Position numbers and translations under genes: made by a program
The notes under the pieces: generated by a model
Seen by the model: only the letters and a program-made list of their open reading frames with translations
Told to the model about the DNA's origin: nothing
Databases searched by the model: none
Assembly (NCBI RefSeq): GCF_004804315.1
Contig: NZ_SRXX01000014.1
Location: 43,098-107,097 of the forward strand
DNA length: 64,000 nt
Reading direction: 5' to 3'
From: Flagellimonas onchidii
Lineage (GTDB): Bacteria; Bacteroidota; Bacteroidia; Flavobacteriales; Flavobacteriaceae
In this document: positions 9,316 to 17,592 of the stretch, one piece after another
Position numbering within the stretch: the first letter of the stretch is position 1
Layout: each line of letters starts with the position of its first letter

Positions 9316-10329
9316 TTACCAAGCTGTGGGACGTTCAAAATTGACCCTACTACGATTGTATTTTGATTTGTACGCTACAGGAGATATTCCTGCATATTTT
9401 TTAAAAACGGTGCGAAAGGCTTTTTGATCGGCATAGCCTACTTGGTACATGACCTCGTTGACATTTTGCTCCGTGGATTCCAAGCTTCGTTTGGCCGCTT
9501 CAATCTTAACGCGTTGAATATATTCCAGAGGAGTGTTTTGAGTAGCCTTCTTAAATCTGCGGACAAAGTTTCGACTACTTATCGCATACTTTTTGGCCAA
9601 TTTTTCCACCGAAATTTTATCCTTTACATTGCTTTCAATATATTTTTGAGCCTCCTTGATTGCCGAGTCGTCATGATCTTTCTGGCCTTGAAAAATGGCA
9701 AACTGGTTTTGATCCACACGATCCATATCTATCTCAAAAAACTTGGAAAGATAAATTGCTGCTGCCCTACCGCAATATTTTTCAATAAGGTGAAGCATAA
9801 GGTTTAGAAAAGAAAATGCCCCTCCACTGGAATAGATGCCATCTTCGTCTGTGACAATTTTATTCGAAACCAAATGCACTTTGGGAAACATTTTTTTGAA
9901 AAGCTCCATCCCTGCCCAATGTGTGGCACATTGTTTTCCATCTATCAGTCCAGTCTGCGCAAGGACAAAGGCTCCCATACACATACTTGCTACTTCAGCA
10001 TTATGAACGTTTCTTTGATGCAATATCCAAGGAATAAAATCTTTGTTCTGTTCCAAATCGTCATCCAACTTATCCGGTCTAAGGGCTGGTATAAGGATTA
10101 AATCAGTTTTTTCTATATCTCCAATGGTACTTTTACAATGAATACTGAATAAGCCATCGTACAAGGGATAGTCATTTTCCAATCCAACCAAATGGATATC
10201 AAAAAAATCATCTTCTCTCGCTCCTGTTTGTTTCAAAAACTGGTTTGCTGCCATCAATATCTTAAATGGCCCCACTACATTGCTCAAAATGGCATTGCCT
10301 TTTGGCACCAAAATACTTACATGTTTCAT
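9316..10329 (-). CDS. GlxA-type regulator (DJ-1/PfpI domain plus AraC HTH)
   Basis: A 337-aa transcription regulator. Residues about 1-190 are a DJ-1/PfpI-like domain with the nucleophile-elbow Cys117 (ASMCMGAFVLA), probably a ligand sensor. Residues about 230-330 are an AraC-type pair of helix-turn-helix motifs (VEKLAKKYAISSRNFVRRFK; VNEVMYQVGYADQKAFRTVF). The start MKHVSILVPKG at 10329 fits the domain; the frame continues 17 codons upstream without similarity. It is divergent from the YjbR-like gene at 10441, which it may control. The effector is unknown. Confidence 0.9.
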   Translation of the reverse strand: MKHVSILVPKGNAILSNVVGPFKILMAANQFLKQTGAREDDFFDIHLVGLENDYPLYDGLFSIHCKSTIGDIEKTDLILIPALRPDKLDDDLEQNKDFIPWILHQRNVHNAEVASMCMGAFVLAQTGLIDGKQCATHWAGMELFKKMFPKVHLVSNKIVTDEDGIYSSGGAFSFLNLMLHLIEKYCGRAAAIYLSKFFEIDMDRVDQNQFAIFQGQKDHDDSAIKEAQKYIESNVKDKISVEKLAKKYAISSRNFVRRFKKATQNTPLEYIQRVKIEAAKRSLESTEQNVNEVMYQVGYADQKAFRTVFKKYAGISPVAYKSKYNRSRVNFERPTAW

Positions 10330-10428
10330 AATCAACACATTTAAAGTTATAAATGTAATGGTAATACTTGGCACATTCAACCCTTAAAAGTGTCTTATTT
10401 CCCCTTATTCTGACCTTAACCTCTTTTG

Positions 10429-10436
10429 TAGCTTTG
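10429..10436 (+). promoter_or_regulatory. -7 promoter box TAGCTTTG before 10441
   Basis: Exact match to the Bacteroidetes -7 consensus TAnnTTTG, ending only 4 nt before the ATG at 10441. Either the mRNA is nearly leaderless or translation starts at the in-frame ATG at 10459. No convincing -33 TTG was found. Confidence 0.55.
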
Positions 10437-10440
10437 GGAT

Positions 10441-10755
10441 ATGGAGTTAGAAAAATTTATGGAAATCCGAGAACAGTTTTGCTTAAAGTACCCTGAGGTA
10501 ACCGAAGGTAAAATGATGAGTTCTCCAGCTATTCATTACAACAAAAAGGTATTTGCTTTCTTCTCCAGAAAACAGAAAATGGTGTTCAGGTTCGGGAAAG
10601 ACTATCCCTTGGACAAGCTTACCGTTGAGGTGTCCGAATTCAACCCGTTCAAAAAGAAAAAGCCTTTGGCCGGATGGTTCGAGGTTGACTATAAATACCA
10701 TGACAATTGGGAAAACCTGGCCCATTTAGCACTCAAAACCATTCAAACATTATAA
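10441..10755 (+). CDS. MmcQ/YjbR-like small protein
   Basis: A 104-aa protein with the MmcQ/YjbR fold pattern: an N-terminal helix (REQFCLKYPEVTEGKMM), central strands (VFAFFSRKQKMVFRFG), and a C-terminal WFEVDYKYHDNWENLAHLAL part. Family members are small and double-wing-like and are often called DNA-binding, but a biochemical role is not established. It opens a cluster of four closely spaced plus-strand genes (10441-12131). The -7 box is so close to this ATG that the next Met at 10459 is a possible real start. Confidence 0.75.
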   Translation: MELEKFMEIREQFCLKYPEVTEGKMMSSPAIHYNKKVFAFFSRKQKMVFRFGKDYPLDKLTVEVSEFNPFKKKKPLAGWFEVDYKYHDNWENLAHLALKTIQTL

Positions 10756-10758
10756 GCT

Positions 10759-11049
10759 ATGATCCATGTTTTTGTACCTTATAAGGTGAGGCCGGATTCT
10801 ATTGAAACGGTAAAAGAAATTGTAGGGAAATTTATTTCAAAAATTGAAAAAAATGAACCTGGGACTTTGTTTTACAAATCATTTCAGCAACAGGATGATC
10901 CAACCTATTTTACCCATGTGATGACCTTTACGGATTCGGAAGCAGAAATGCTTCATAAAAAGAGCACGTACTGTCGGGAATTTACGGATGTCTTATATCC
11001 CTTATGTGAAATTATGCCCAAACCGATTACCCAAAATGAAATCAACTAA
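10759..11049 (+). CDS. Antibiotic biosynthesis monooxygenase (ABM) domain protein
   Basis: A 96-aa protein of the dimeric alpha-beta barrel (ABM) fold: MIHVFVPYKVRPDSIETVKE gives the first strand and helix, EPGTLFYKSFQQQDDPTYF the middle strands, and LHKKSTYCREFTDVLYPLCE the C-terminal helix. Related proteins include cofactor-free oxygenases and many stress or catabolic proteins. The substrate is unknown. It is 3 bp after the YjbR-like gene and 12 bp before the DUF2461 gene, so it is probably co-transcribed. Confidence 0.8.
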   Translation: MIHVFVPYKVRPDSIETVKEIVGKFISKIEKNEPGTLFYKSFQQQDDPTYFTHVMTFTDSEAEMLHKKSTYCREFTDVLYPLCEIMPKPITQNEIN

Positions 11050-11061
11050 AATGCAGGTCAT

Positions 11062-11721
11062 ATGATTAGCAAAACCTACACTTCTTTTTTCAAAGAATTA
11101 GCCAAGAACAACAATAAGGAATGGTTCCACGCCAATAAAAAGCGATATGAAAATGATGTCAAAGAACCTTTTCTTGGTCTTCTAGAAGCCTTATTGAGCA
11201 ATCTTACTAATTGGGATCACCGTATTCTTGCCGACCCAAAAAAAGCTATGTTCCGAATTAATAGGGACGTTCGTTTTTCCAAAGACAAAACCCCATACCA
11301 TAACATTTTAAAGGCGGGGTTTTCACCTAATGGAAAAAAATCCATCCTTCCGGGATATTATTTAGGCATTGATGCCACTAGTATCCATGTTGGGGGCGGT
11401 CTTTTTATGCTACGCCCCCCTGAGCTTTCAAAGCTGAGAAACCATATTGCGGCCAGCGCTTCCGAATTAATCAAAATCACAACCGATTCAGCATTTGTTC
11501 AAAATTTTGGGCAGTTAAGTGGAGAAAAAGCAAAACGATTGGATAAAAGTTTGCTTCCGACGGCAGAAAAAACAGATTTGATCTATAACAAACAATTTTA
11601 CGCCATGGCCGAATTTCCACTAGAGCCATTTTACGATTCAGAAAATTTGGAAGAGGAGATCTTGAACCATTTTAAGGCCATCAAACCTTTGAACACCTAT
11701 TTGAACCAAGCGTTCGAATGA
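11062..11721 (+). CDS. DUF2461 family protein
   Basis: A 219-aa protein with the DUF2461 (TIGR02453) hallmarks: FKELAKNNNKEWFHANKKRY near the N-terminus, MFRINRDVRFSKDKTPYHN, then GYYLGIDATSIHVGGGLFML. The function is not known for the family. It overlaps the upstream end of the next open frame by 4 bp and is likely co-transcribed with the genes before it. Confidence 0.88.
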   Translation: MISKTYTSFFKELAKNNNKEWFHANKKRYENDVKEPFLGLLEALLSNLTNWDHRILADPKKAMFRINRDVRFSKDKTPYHNILKAGFSPNGKKSILPGYYLGIDATSIHVGGGLFMLRPPELSKLRNHIAASASELIKITTDSAFVQNFGQLSGEKAKRLDKSLLPTAEKTDLIYNKQFYAMAEFPLEPFYDSENLEEEILNHFKAIKPLNTYLNQAFE

Positions 11722-11759
11722 CAACAAGTTTATTTATTAATCATAAAAACAAGTACAAA

Positions 11760-12131
11760 ATGACAACACAAGAAGTCGCAAACAAATTAGTAAGTCTTTG
11801 CCGGGAAGGAAAACACCTAGAAGCGTATAATCTATACGCCGATGACGCTACTAGCGTAGAAATGACAGGAGTACCCAATGAGGTCACAACAGGGCGCGAT
11901 AATATTTTAAAAGGTTATGAGTATTGGGCCAGTTCCATTGAAGAAGCCCATGGAGGAACCGTGGGAGACCCGATTGTTGTGGGCAATCACTTTGTAGTAC
12001 CCATGACAAGTGATGTCACTTTTAAAGAAGGTGGAAGAGTTAATATGGAAGAGTTTTGCATGTACCAAGTGGAAAACGGAAAAATAAAAAAGGCACAATT
12101 TTTTTATGATCCATCCGTATTTGGCGCATAA
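11760..12131 (+). CDS. SnoaL/NTF2-like small protein
   Basis: A 123-aa NTF2-like cone-fold protein: ANKLVSLCREGKHLEAYNLY helix, YADDATSVEM, and GRDNILKGYEYW, ending with VENGKIKKAQFFYDPS. SnoaL-type proteins include small isomerases or hydratases and many uncharacterised members; no catalytic pair can be assigned. The ATG at 11760 is preferred over the frame's upstream ATG at 11718, which would add 14 residues lacking family similarity and overlap the DUF2461 gene. A terminator follows. Confidence 0.85.
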   Translation: MTTQEVANKLVSLCREGKHLEAYNLYADDATSVEMTGVPNEVTTGRDNILKGYEYWASSIEEAHGGTVGDPIVVGNHFVVPMTSDVTFKEGGRVNMEEFCMYQVENGKIKKAQFFYDPSVFGA

Positions 12132-12151
12132 CCTTAGATATTAAATCAATT

Positions 12152-12178
12152 AAGGCGATGTGTTCCATCGCCTTTTTT
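12152..12178 (+). terminator. Rho-independent terminator after the SnoaL-like gene
   Basis: Stem GGCGATG/CATCGCC (12154-12160 with 12166-12172) with a 5-nt loop, extended by AA/TT pairs and followed by six Ts. It ends the plus-strand cluster and overlaps the stop codon of the convergent ABC ATPase gene. Confidence 0.88.
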
Positions 12179-12872
12179 ATTCTCCAAAAAAGGTTTCAAG
12201 CTCTTTCAGGGTTTCCGCAGAGGTCTGGATATCCTTTACAATTTCACCTTTATTCAAAACCACGATACGTTCACAAACTTCCGTCACATGCATCAAGTCA
12301 TGGCTTGATATTAAAACGGTGACATCCTGCTTAGCGGCCAAATCCTTGATAATGGCTTTTAACCGAATCTGGGTTGTTGGGTCAAGATTAGCAAAAGGTT
12401 CATCCAGAATGACCACTTCCGGATTACCTATAAATGAGGCAACAATACCTGCTTTTTTCTGATTTCCTTTGGAAAGGTCTCGGAGGTATTTCTTCTGTCC
12501 AAGGATTTCACCATGGAAAAAATCTTCAAAAGAGGATAGCAGTTTGTCAACATCTGCCCTATTTGCACCCCGTAAGTCCCCTATGAAGTAAAAATATTCT
12601 TCTGGAGTAAGGTAACCGATCAAAAAGGTTTCATCGATGAAGGCCGATGTAAAAGGTTTCCATGCCTCGCTCTGGTCTACTTGCACCTCATTGTTGATGA
12701 TCTTGCCTGAAGTGGGTTGAATTAGATCCAACAATAAGCTAAAAAAAGTAGTTTTCCCTGCTCCATTGTTTCCAACCAATCCAAAACTTTGTCCTTTCGG
12801 GATTTCCAAGGCTTCGACATTCAATACCAGTTGTGAGCCATATTTTTTGGTTAGATTTTGAGTTGTAATCAT
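12177..12872 (-). CDS. ABC transporter ATP-binding protein
   Basis: A 231-aa ABC ATPase. Walker A GNNGAGKTT is at residues 34-42, the signature LSKGNQ (a variant of LSGGQ) at 133-138, Walker B VVILDEP at 153-159, and the switch His in ISSHDL. It should energise the DUF5687 membrane protein encoded just upstream in the transcript, probably as an exporter; the substrate is unknown. A hairpin repeat (12896-12967) lies between the two genes, which share the minus strand with the PadR set further upstream. Confidence 0.93.
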   Translation of the reverse strand: MITTQNLTKKYGSQLVLNVEALEIPKGQSFGLVGNNGAGKTTFFSLLLDLIQPTSGKIINNEVQVDQSEAWKPFTSAFIDETFLIGYLTPEEYFYFIGDLRGANRADVDKLLSSFEDFFHGEILGQKKYLRDLSKGNQKKAGIVASFIGNPEVVILDEPFANLDPTTQIRLKAIIKDLAAKQDVTVLISSHDLMHVTEVCERIVVLNKGEIVKDIQTSAETLKELETFFGE

Positions 12873-12895
12873 ATAGTTTTTATTTTCAAATTATT

Positions 12896-12967
12896 GCGTC
12901 ACTCTGAATTCATTTCAGGGTCTCACAATTAATCGATTGAGATTCTGAAACAAGTTCAGAATGACGC
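12896..12967. repeat. REP-like long imperfect hairpin
   Basis: A 30-nt arm starting GCGTCACTCTGAA (12896-12925) is mirrored by an arm ending GTTCAGAATGACGC (12938-12967), with about six mismatches and a 12-nt loop. The words are of the type seen in dispersed palindromic elements of flavobacterial genomes. It lies between the DUF5687 permease and its ATPase gene and could terminate or modulate transcription, but no T-run follows. Confidence 0.7.
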
Positions 12968-13007
12968 ATATCTTATAATTTATCAATGTTTTAAGTGCTC
13001 TCTCATA

Positions 13008-13023
13008 CTTCGACTACGCTCAG
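13008..13023. repeat. Short dispersed word CTTCGACTACGCTCAG, copy 1
   Basis: This 16-mer recurs exactly as its reverse complement at 19885-19900 in the repeat cluster. It lies just after the hairpin at 12896-12967, so this gap carries two repeat-derived pieces. Confidence 0.65.
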
Positions 13024-13041
13024 TAATCGGGAACAATATTT

Positions 13042-14511
13042 TTAACTATTCTTTTCTTTAAATCCGGCTATCATCCCATATTTTTTTCTTCGATATTGCT
13101 CGGTTATTGTATTCAACAATTTGTTCTTTAGAGCGAATCCAATGATTCCTAAAAGAGAGAGGGCCAACACTGCAGCTTCTAAAGAAATCAGGTAATAAAA
13201 TGCTGAAAAAATTAAAATGGGCAATCCCAAAACTGGAATTATTACTAGAAATTGGATTGCGCTGGAACCCTGCATGTTCCCAACCGGACTTTTCTCAAGA
13301 TCAATTCGTTTTTTATTATAGGAACCAAAGTATAGGATCATCGGAATATTGACCCCTAAATTGTAAAGGGCACTTCCAAAGTTTATGGCCAATTTATCCC
13401 ATCCAAAGTATACATAAGGAATGGTAAGTAAAAACATGGTAATCACACTTACGGAAATTAAGCTTGCTTTTGACTCCAAATATTTACGAAGTGGGATGTT
13501 TTGCGACATCATCATACTATAATAACTACTATCCCAAGCTGGAATGAATTGTCCAAAGTTGGTAACGAAAATACCGGTCATAAAAATCCCCAAAAATGCA
13601 AACATGGGCACCATGGTGGCGTAAATGTCTTGCAGGTAAAAAATGAGTCCATAGAATACAAACAACAAGGAAATAAAGACTTGCACTTTTGTTCTTTTAT
13701 TCCGCCAGATCATCTTAAGGTCCAGCTGTAAAAAGGTGCCCATATCTCCAAAACGTCTTGTCCAAGCCAATTCTGAAGTCTTGGCCACTTTTGTTTTGAT
13801 GTGTAACGAGGCATCCAAAAACAACTTATTCTTCAAATACCTAAAGTTAATCCAGTAGGTTATGATTGCCAACAAAATGGGAACAGCCACGGCTATGGGA
13901 TATTGGTAAAGCCCATGAAAAATGGGTCCAAAGAAATCTTTTACAGCAATAACCTGAAAGTAATCAAGCCCATAGAGAACCGCAATTATTCCGCCTATAA
14001 CAATCAAGGCTTTATCACTTTTGTTAACAATAAAATTTACATAGTTGATGCATAATACAATGAACAATATTGAAACCAGCCAGAACACTACATTTAAGGA
14101 GGGATATCCCTTGATCATTAAAACAATAGCAAAAGGAACAAAGAAACACAGGGCCAAAATGTTGTACCCCGAGAAACCGGAACGTCCCAAAATATAATGT
14201 GAAATGCTACTTTTTTTAATGGGCATGGACAACAGGGGTTTAACGTCCATTACAGGTAATTTTTGCATGAAATACCTAAAAAAGAGTTCGATTAACACCC
14301 AATACACTAGGTACTTGCTCAATATCCACATGGGGTTCTCGTGAGGAAACACATCCCGCAAAATAAAATATAGACCAGCTCCCATGCTTAACAAGGAAAC
14401 AAGCATCCAAATCCCAAAGAAAATCATGATAATTTTTAGCGCTAGGCTCTTCCCAAAGGAAGAAGATCTGAAAAAGGCTTTCCACTGAAGGTCTATAAAT
14501 CGCTTGAACAT
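13042..14511 (-). CDS. DUF5687 family ABC-type membrane permease
   Basis: A 489-aa integral membrane protein with about 11-12 hydrophobic segments. The N-terminus FIDLQWKAFFRSSSFGKSLALK and MDVKPLLSMPIKKSSISHYI are typical of DUF5687. It is paired with the ABC ATPase at 12177-12872, so the two probably form a transporter; the substrate is unknown. The same strand continues upstream with two HAAS-like membrane proteins and a PadR regulator, suggesting a shared regulon, although a 126-bp gap separates it from them. Confidence 0.88.
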   Translation of the reverse strand: MFKRFIDLQWKAFFRSSSFGKSLALKIIMIFFGIWMLVSLLSMGAGLYFILRDVFPHENPMWILSKYLVYWVLIELFFRYFMQKLPVMDVKPLLSMPIKKSSISHYILGRSGFSGYNILALCFFVPFAIVLMIKGYPSLNVVFWLVSILFIVLCINYVNFIVNKSDKALIVIGGIIAVLYGLDYFQVIAVKDFFGPIFHGLYQYPIAVAVPILLAIITYWINFRYLKNKLFLDASLHIKTKVAKTSELAWTRRFGDMGTFLQLDLKMIWRNKRTKVQVFISLLFVFYGLIFYLQDIYATMVPMFAFLGIFMTGIFVTNFGQFIPAWDSSYYSMMMSQNIPLRKYLESKASLISVSVITMFLLTIPYVYFGWDKLAINFGSALYNLGVNIPMILYFGSYNKKRIDLEKSPVGNMQGSSAIQFLVIIPVLGLPILIFSAFYYLISLEAAVLALSLLGIIGFALKNKLLNTITEQYRRKKYGMIAGFKEKNS

Positions 14512-14637
14512 CGGTTGGTATTTAGTTCGAAGTATTAGTATTTGGTTATGCTGATTTGTTACAAATTCAGCTACTTAACTCTAGTCAAGACTGTTTTAAT
14601 AAGTTGATTGATATTTTTCTTATTGAAAGACTTCTTA

Positions 14638-15363
14638 TCAACTTGCCCTCTTCCATTTTAAGTAGAATTGTTTGTATTTTTTTGAATGCTGGATAATCAT
14701 TAAGGTTTGTGCAATAAGAATAGGTGCCAAAGTCGTGTACAGAAAAACATAAACCCAAGGAGATGGTCTTTCCCACCAATACAACATAATATTGGGTATA
14801 TTCATCAACATTAAGGATGAAGTTGTCAATAAGTTCAAATAAAGACTGTGCCGGCTACCTTTAAAACAAAAAAGAAAAGGTATTGCCATCTGAATTGCAG
14901 GAATTATAAACAAGGACAAAAAAATTATCTTTTTAATAAAATCAACATTGGTAGCGTGTTGAATCGATTGAAATAAAGAAAACCCAACAATCCCATAAAT
15001 CAACCAAAACAAAGGGTTCTTAAATACCATCAGTAAATTTGTAAACAATGATTTTCTGAAACCTCGGTTCAGTTCCTTTTGCTTTTCCATAATCAATTTT
15101 TTGTACCCAGAATTATCTGCGTAAATAGATTCATTAAAAATCCATTCCGTACGATTCTTATTCAATTTTTTGGAACGCATCTTATTGCCAAAAGCTTGGT
15201 GTATCTCTTTAAGAGCATCGTCAAATGTTTGACCTTGTTGTATTCGGTCTTCAATTTCGGTAGCCACATGGTCCAATAGTTCAATTCGAACATCCCAAAA
15301 CTTTACTTTGTTCTTAATCAAGTAATCTTCAATAAAATTGATTTGTTGTCTGGAGAGTTTCAT
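14638..15363 (-). CDS. Membrane protein with N-terminal HAAS-like helical domain (paralogue 1)
   Basis: A 241-aa protein. Residues 1-60 form a small helical domain (KLSRQQINFIEDYLIKNKVK, then IELLDHVATEIEDRI) like the HAAS or permease-prefix domains of PadR-linked membrane proteins. Four to five hydrophobic segments follow from about residue 100. It is a diverged paralogue of the next gene, which opens with the same KLSxxQ pattern. Stop and start overlap as ATGA with that gene. Function is unknown; association with PadR suggests envelope stress sensing or transport control, which is inference. Confidence 0.75.
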   Translation of the reverse strand: MKLSRQQINFIEDYLIKNKVKFWDVRIELLDHVATEIEDRIQQGQTFDDALKEIHQAFGNKMRSKKLNKNRTEWIFNESIYADNSGYKKLIMEKQKELNRGFRKSLFTNLLMVFKNPLFWLIYGIVGFSLFQSIQHATNVDFIKKIIFLSLFIIPAIQMAIPFLFCFKGSRHSLYLNLLTTSSLMLMNIPNIMLYWWERPSPWVYVFLYTTLAPILIAQTLMIIQHSKKYKQFYLKWKRAS

Positions 15364-16025
15364 AGTTTTCTATTAATTTTTAAAACCTTGGCATGACCCA
15401 TGAATAGCCCAATAAAATTGAAAGAAAAACACAAGAGAAAAATATGGATGAACAAAAAGGTCGCAATAAATTGGTCATTTTGATAAATCCAATACAGCTT
15501 TGTAAAAACAGGGTTAAAAACAAGTAGCCAGATTCCATAATAACCCATGGTATACCTAAATAGGCTAGCCGAAATTGTTTTTACACCTTGACGGTTCATG
15601 CCAAAATATGCTACCAGCATACTTACCAAAATAAAAAGGTATATCACTCCAACTAGGGGTAAGAACGACGCTTGATCAAAACTTAGGGCTTTCAAAAAAA
15701 GGTATGCAACTGTAAAAACAGCTAAGCTTGTAAACAATGTTTTCAAATATATTCTTTTAATGCTTCGGATGTATGAAACCAACACTATTTTTGGGCCTTT
15801 AATCCGGTCTCCGAGCCACCAACTTTGAAAAGGGCCTAGTTCCTCTTTCCACTTGATTTGTTCCTCATCAAAGGCATCGACAAACTTCATGTTTTTGGTA
15901 CTCATGGCATTTTCTATGGAAAGCGTCATGTGGTCCAAGACCTCATACTTTATGTCAAACTGAAACAAGCCCTTTGATTCTAGATAACGGGCAATAAGAT
16001 CAACCTGTTCGTGCGAAAGTTTCAT
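15360..16025 (-). CDS. Membrane protein with N-terminal HAAS-like helical domain (paralogue 2)
   Basis: A 221-aa protein: an N-terminal helical domain (KLSHEQVDLIARYLESKGL, IKYEVLDHMTLSIE) then about four membrane segments. The start at 16025 gives an ATGA overlap with the PadR stop, matches the start of the paralogue at 14638-15363, and is preferred over the upstream ATG at 16037. The gene lies between padR and its paralogue and all three are translationally coupled. Confidence 0.75.
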   Translation of the reverse strand: MKLSHEQVDLIARYLESKGLFQFDIKYEVLDHMTLSIENAMSTKNMKFVDAFDEEQIKWKEELGPFQSWWLGDRIKGPKIVLVSYIRSIKRIYLKTLFTSLAVFTVAYLFLKALSFDQASFLPLVGVIYLFILVSMLVAYFGMNRQGVKTISASLFRYTMGYYGIWLLVFNPVFTKLYWIYQNDQFIATFLFIHIFLLCFSFNFIGLFMGHAKVLKINRKL

Positions 16026-16360
16026 TGAATGTTCCATTTAGGGTTTACCAATTGTTGCATATTGCGGATAAACTCTTCCAGTTCAGCCAAGCGGTTTACC
16101 GTTTCTTTTTCACCCTGTTCCGTTAGTTTATAGTATTTGCGAAGGCGATTGTCCACTTTGGCCACTTCAACGTCCAATAGACCTTCAGCTTCTAATTTGT
16201 GCAGAGCAGGGTACAGGGCGCCCTCGGTGATCTTCAGTTCCCCTTTGGTCAATTCCTTTACCTTTTGGGTAATCTCATAACCATACATTTTACCCTGTTC
16301 ATCCAACAGTTTTAAAATAATGGTGCTTAAACTTCCTTTATACAATTTGGAATTTGCCAT
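16022..16360 (-). CDS. PadR family transcriptional regulator
   Basis: A 112-aa PadR protein: winged helix in residues 1-90 with KLYKGSLSTIILKLLDEQGK, YGYEITQKVKELTKGE, ITEGALYPALHKLEAEGLL and the wing, then a short C-terminal dimerisation helix (RLAELEEFIRNMQQL). PadR repressors commonly control transporters coded next to them. The start MANSKLYKG is chosen at 16360. A TATATTTG box and an inverted repeat lie directly upstream, so it probably represses itself and the membrane genes after it. Confidence 0.92.
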   Translation of the reverse strand: MANSKLYKGSLSTIILKLLDEQGKMYGYEITQKVKELTKGELKITEGALYPALHKLEAEGLLDVEVAKVDNRLRKYYKLTEQGEKETVNRLAELEEFIRNMQQLVNPKWNIQ

Positions 16361-16363
16361 GGT

Positions 16364-16390
16364 CAAATATACATAAATTTCTTATGCATA
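16364..16390 (-). promoter_or_regulatory. padR promoter box overlapped by a palindromic operator candidate
   Basis: On the minus strand 16371-16364 reads TATATTTG, an exact TAnnTTTG -7 box, 3 nt before the padR ATG. It overlaps an inverted repeat at 16368-16390 (TATACATAA, 5-nt spacer, TTATGCATA; 8 of 9 pairs). An operator covering the -7 box fits PadR autorepression. Confidence 0.6.
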
Positions 16391-16426
16391 AAAATCTTAG
16401 GTATTAATTTTGGCAAATGCAATCCG

Positions 16427-16434
16427 TAGCTTTG
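16427..16434 (+). promoter_or_regulatory. -7 promoter box TAGCTTTG before the PaaE-like gene
   Basis: Exact TAnnTTTG match ending 18 nt before the ATG at 16453. A TTTG lies 14 nt further upstream (16409-16412), slightly closer than the usual 17-23 nt spacing for a -33 box. Confidence 0.6.
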
Positions 16435-16452
16435 CAAAAAAATTGAATTTCC

Positions 16453-17502
16453 ATGAGTGACTTTCATTCACTAAAAATCGCTGCCGTAGATGCACTAACG
16501 CCAAACGCAGTTGCCTTGACTTTCGAAATCCCAGATGGCCTTAAAGACACTTTTACCTTTACCGCTGGCCAATATATTACCCTAAAACATATGGTAAACG
16601 GAGAAGAAGTTCGCAGAGCTTATTCCATTTCGTCAGCGCCATCTTCAGGAAAGATTACTGTGGGAATTAAAAAAGTACCAAACGGCACCTTTTCGGTTTA
16701 TGCCAATGAAAGTTTGAAATCGGGTGATGAAATTGAGGTCATGCATCCTGAAGGACGTTTTGTTTTTGAACAAAATACTGCAGTTAAAAACATAGTTGCC
16801 TTTGCTGCGGGAAGTGGAATCACACCGATAATGAGTATTGCCCAAACCGTTTTGGAAGGTCATCCAGACAATACTTTCGTTTTGGTTTTTGGTAATCAAT
16901 CTCCTCAAGAAACCATGTACCTAAAGGCTATTCAAGAGCTTCAAGATAAATATACCAATAGGTTTTTTGTTAAATATGTCTATAGTCGTTCTCAAGAGGA
17001 AAATTCCCTGTTTGGTCGAATTGAAACTTCTACGGTCAATTTTATAGTGAAAAACAAGTTCAAGGAAACCACATTTGATGCTTTTTACCTCTGTGGGCCT
17101 GAAGCTATGATCAATACTGTTTCGGATACGCTAAAAAACAATGGGGTTGCCGAAGACAAAATATTATTCGAGCTATTCACCTCATCCGATACTGAAGATA
17201 CCGTTGCGGAAAATTTGGATGGAAAAACCAACATAGAGGTGACCGTCGATGATGAAAGCTTTTCTTTTACCATGGATAAAAAAGCCCTGGTTTTAGATGC
17301 AGTTTTGAAAGAAAAAATTGATGCGCCTTATTCATGTCAAGGTGGTGTGTGCAGCAGCTGTATTGCACGAATTACTGAAGGCAAAGCCGAAATGGTAAAA
17401 AATCAAATTTTGACTGATGGCGAAGTGGCAGAAGGATTGATCTTGACTTGCCAGGCCCATCCGCTCACCCCCACCTTGAAAGTAGACTATGATGATGTGT
17501 AG
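16453..17502 (+). CDS. Ferredoxin-NADP reductase-like flavoprotein (PaaE-like)
   Basis: A 349-aa three-domain electron transfer protein. It has an FAD-binding barrel (RAYSISSAPSSG for flavin binding), an NAD(P)-binding domain (FAAGSGITPIMSI; FYLCGPEAMI), and a C-terminal plant-type 2Fe-2S ferredoxin domain with cysteines in YSCQGGVCSSC and a later TCQAH. This is the PaaE arrangement (reductase of phenylacetyl-CoA epoxidase), but no paaABCD genes are nearby, so it may serve another oxygenase or desaturase. It is a single-gene unit ended by the terminator at about 17674. Confidence 0.9.
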   Translation: MSDFHSLKIAAVDALTPNAVALTFEIPDGLKDTFTFTAGQYITLKHMVNGEEVRRAYSISSAPSSGKITVGIKKVPNGTFSVYANESLKSGDEIEVMHPEGRFVFEQNTAVKNIVAFAAGSGITPIMSIAQTVLEGHPDNTFVLVFGNQSPQETMYLKAIQELQDKYTNRFFVKYVYSRSQEENSLFGRIETSTVNFIVKNKFKETTFDAFYLCGPEAMINTVSDTLKNNGVAEDKILFELFTSSDTEDTVAENLDGKTNIEVTVDDESFSFTMDKKALVLDAVLKEKIDAPYSCQGGVCSSCIARITEGKAEMVKNQILTDGEVAEGLILTCQAHPLTPTLKVDYDDV

Positions 17503-17592
17503 TGGGTTTTAGGCATGAGGCTTCATACTTCTGATTCTGCAGTCTGACCATTGACATTTAAAAAAAAGAAATACCACGAACATTCAGGTCAG

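Noticed and set aside
9105..9427. Two small open frames across the 160-bp repeat
   Set aside because: They are not kept in the second repeat copy, have no domain, and one runs into the GlxA gene from the opposite strand.
14545..14575. Palindrome around GCTGATTTGTTACAAATTCAGC as a terminator
   Set aside because: No T-run follows on either strand, and the pairing is short and imperfect.
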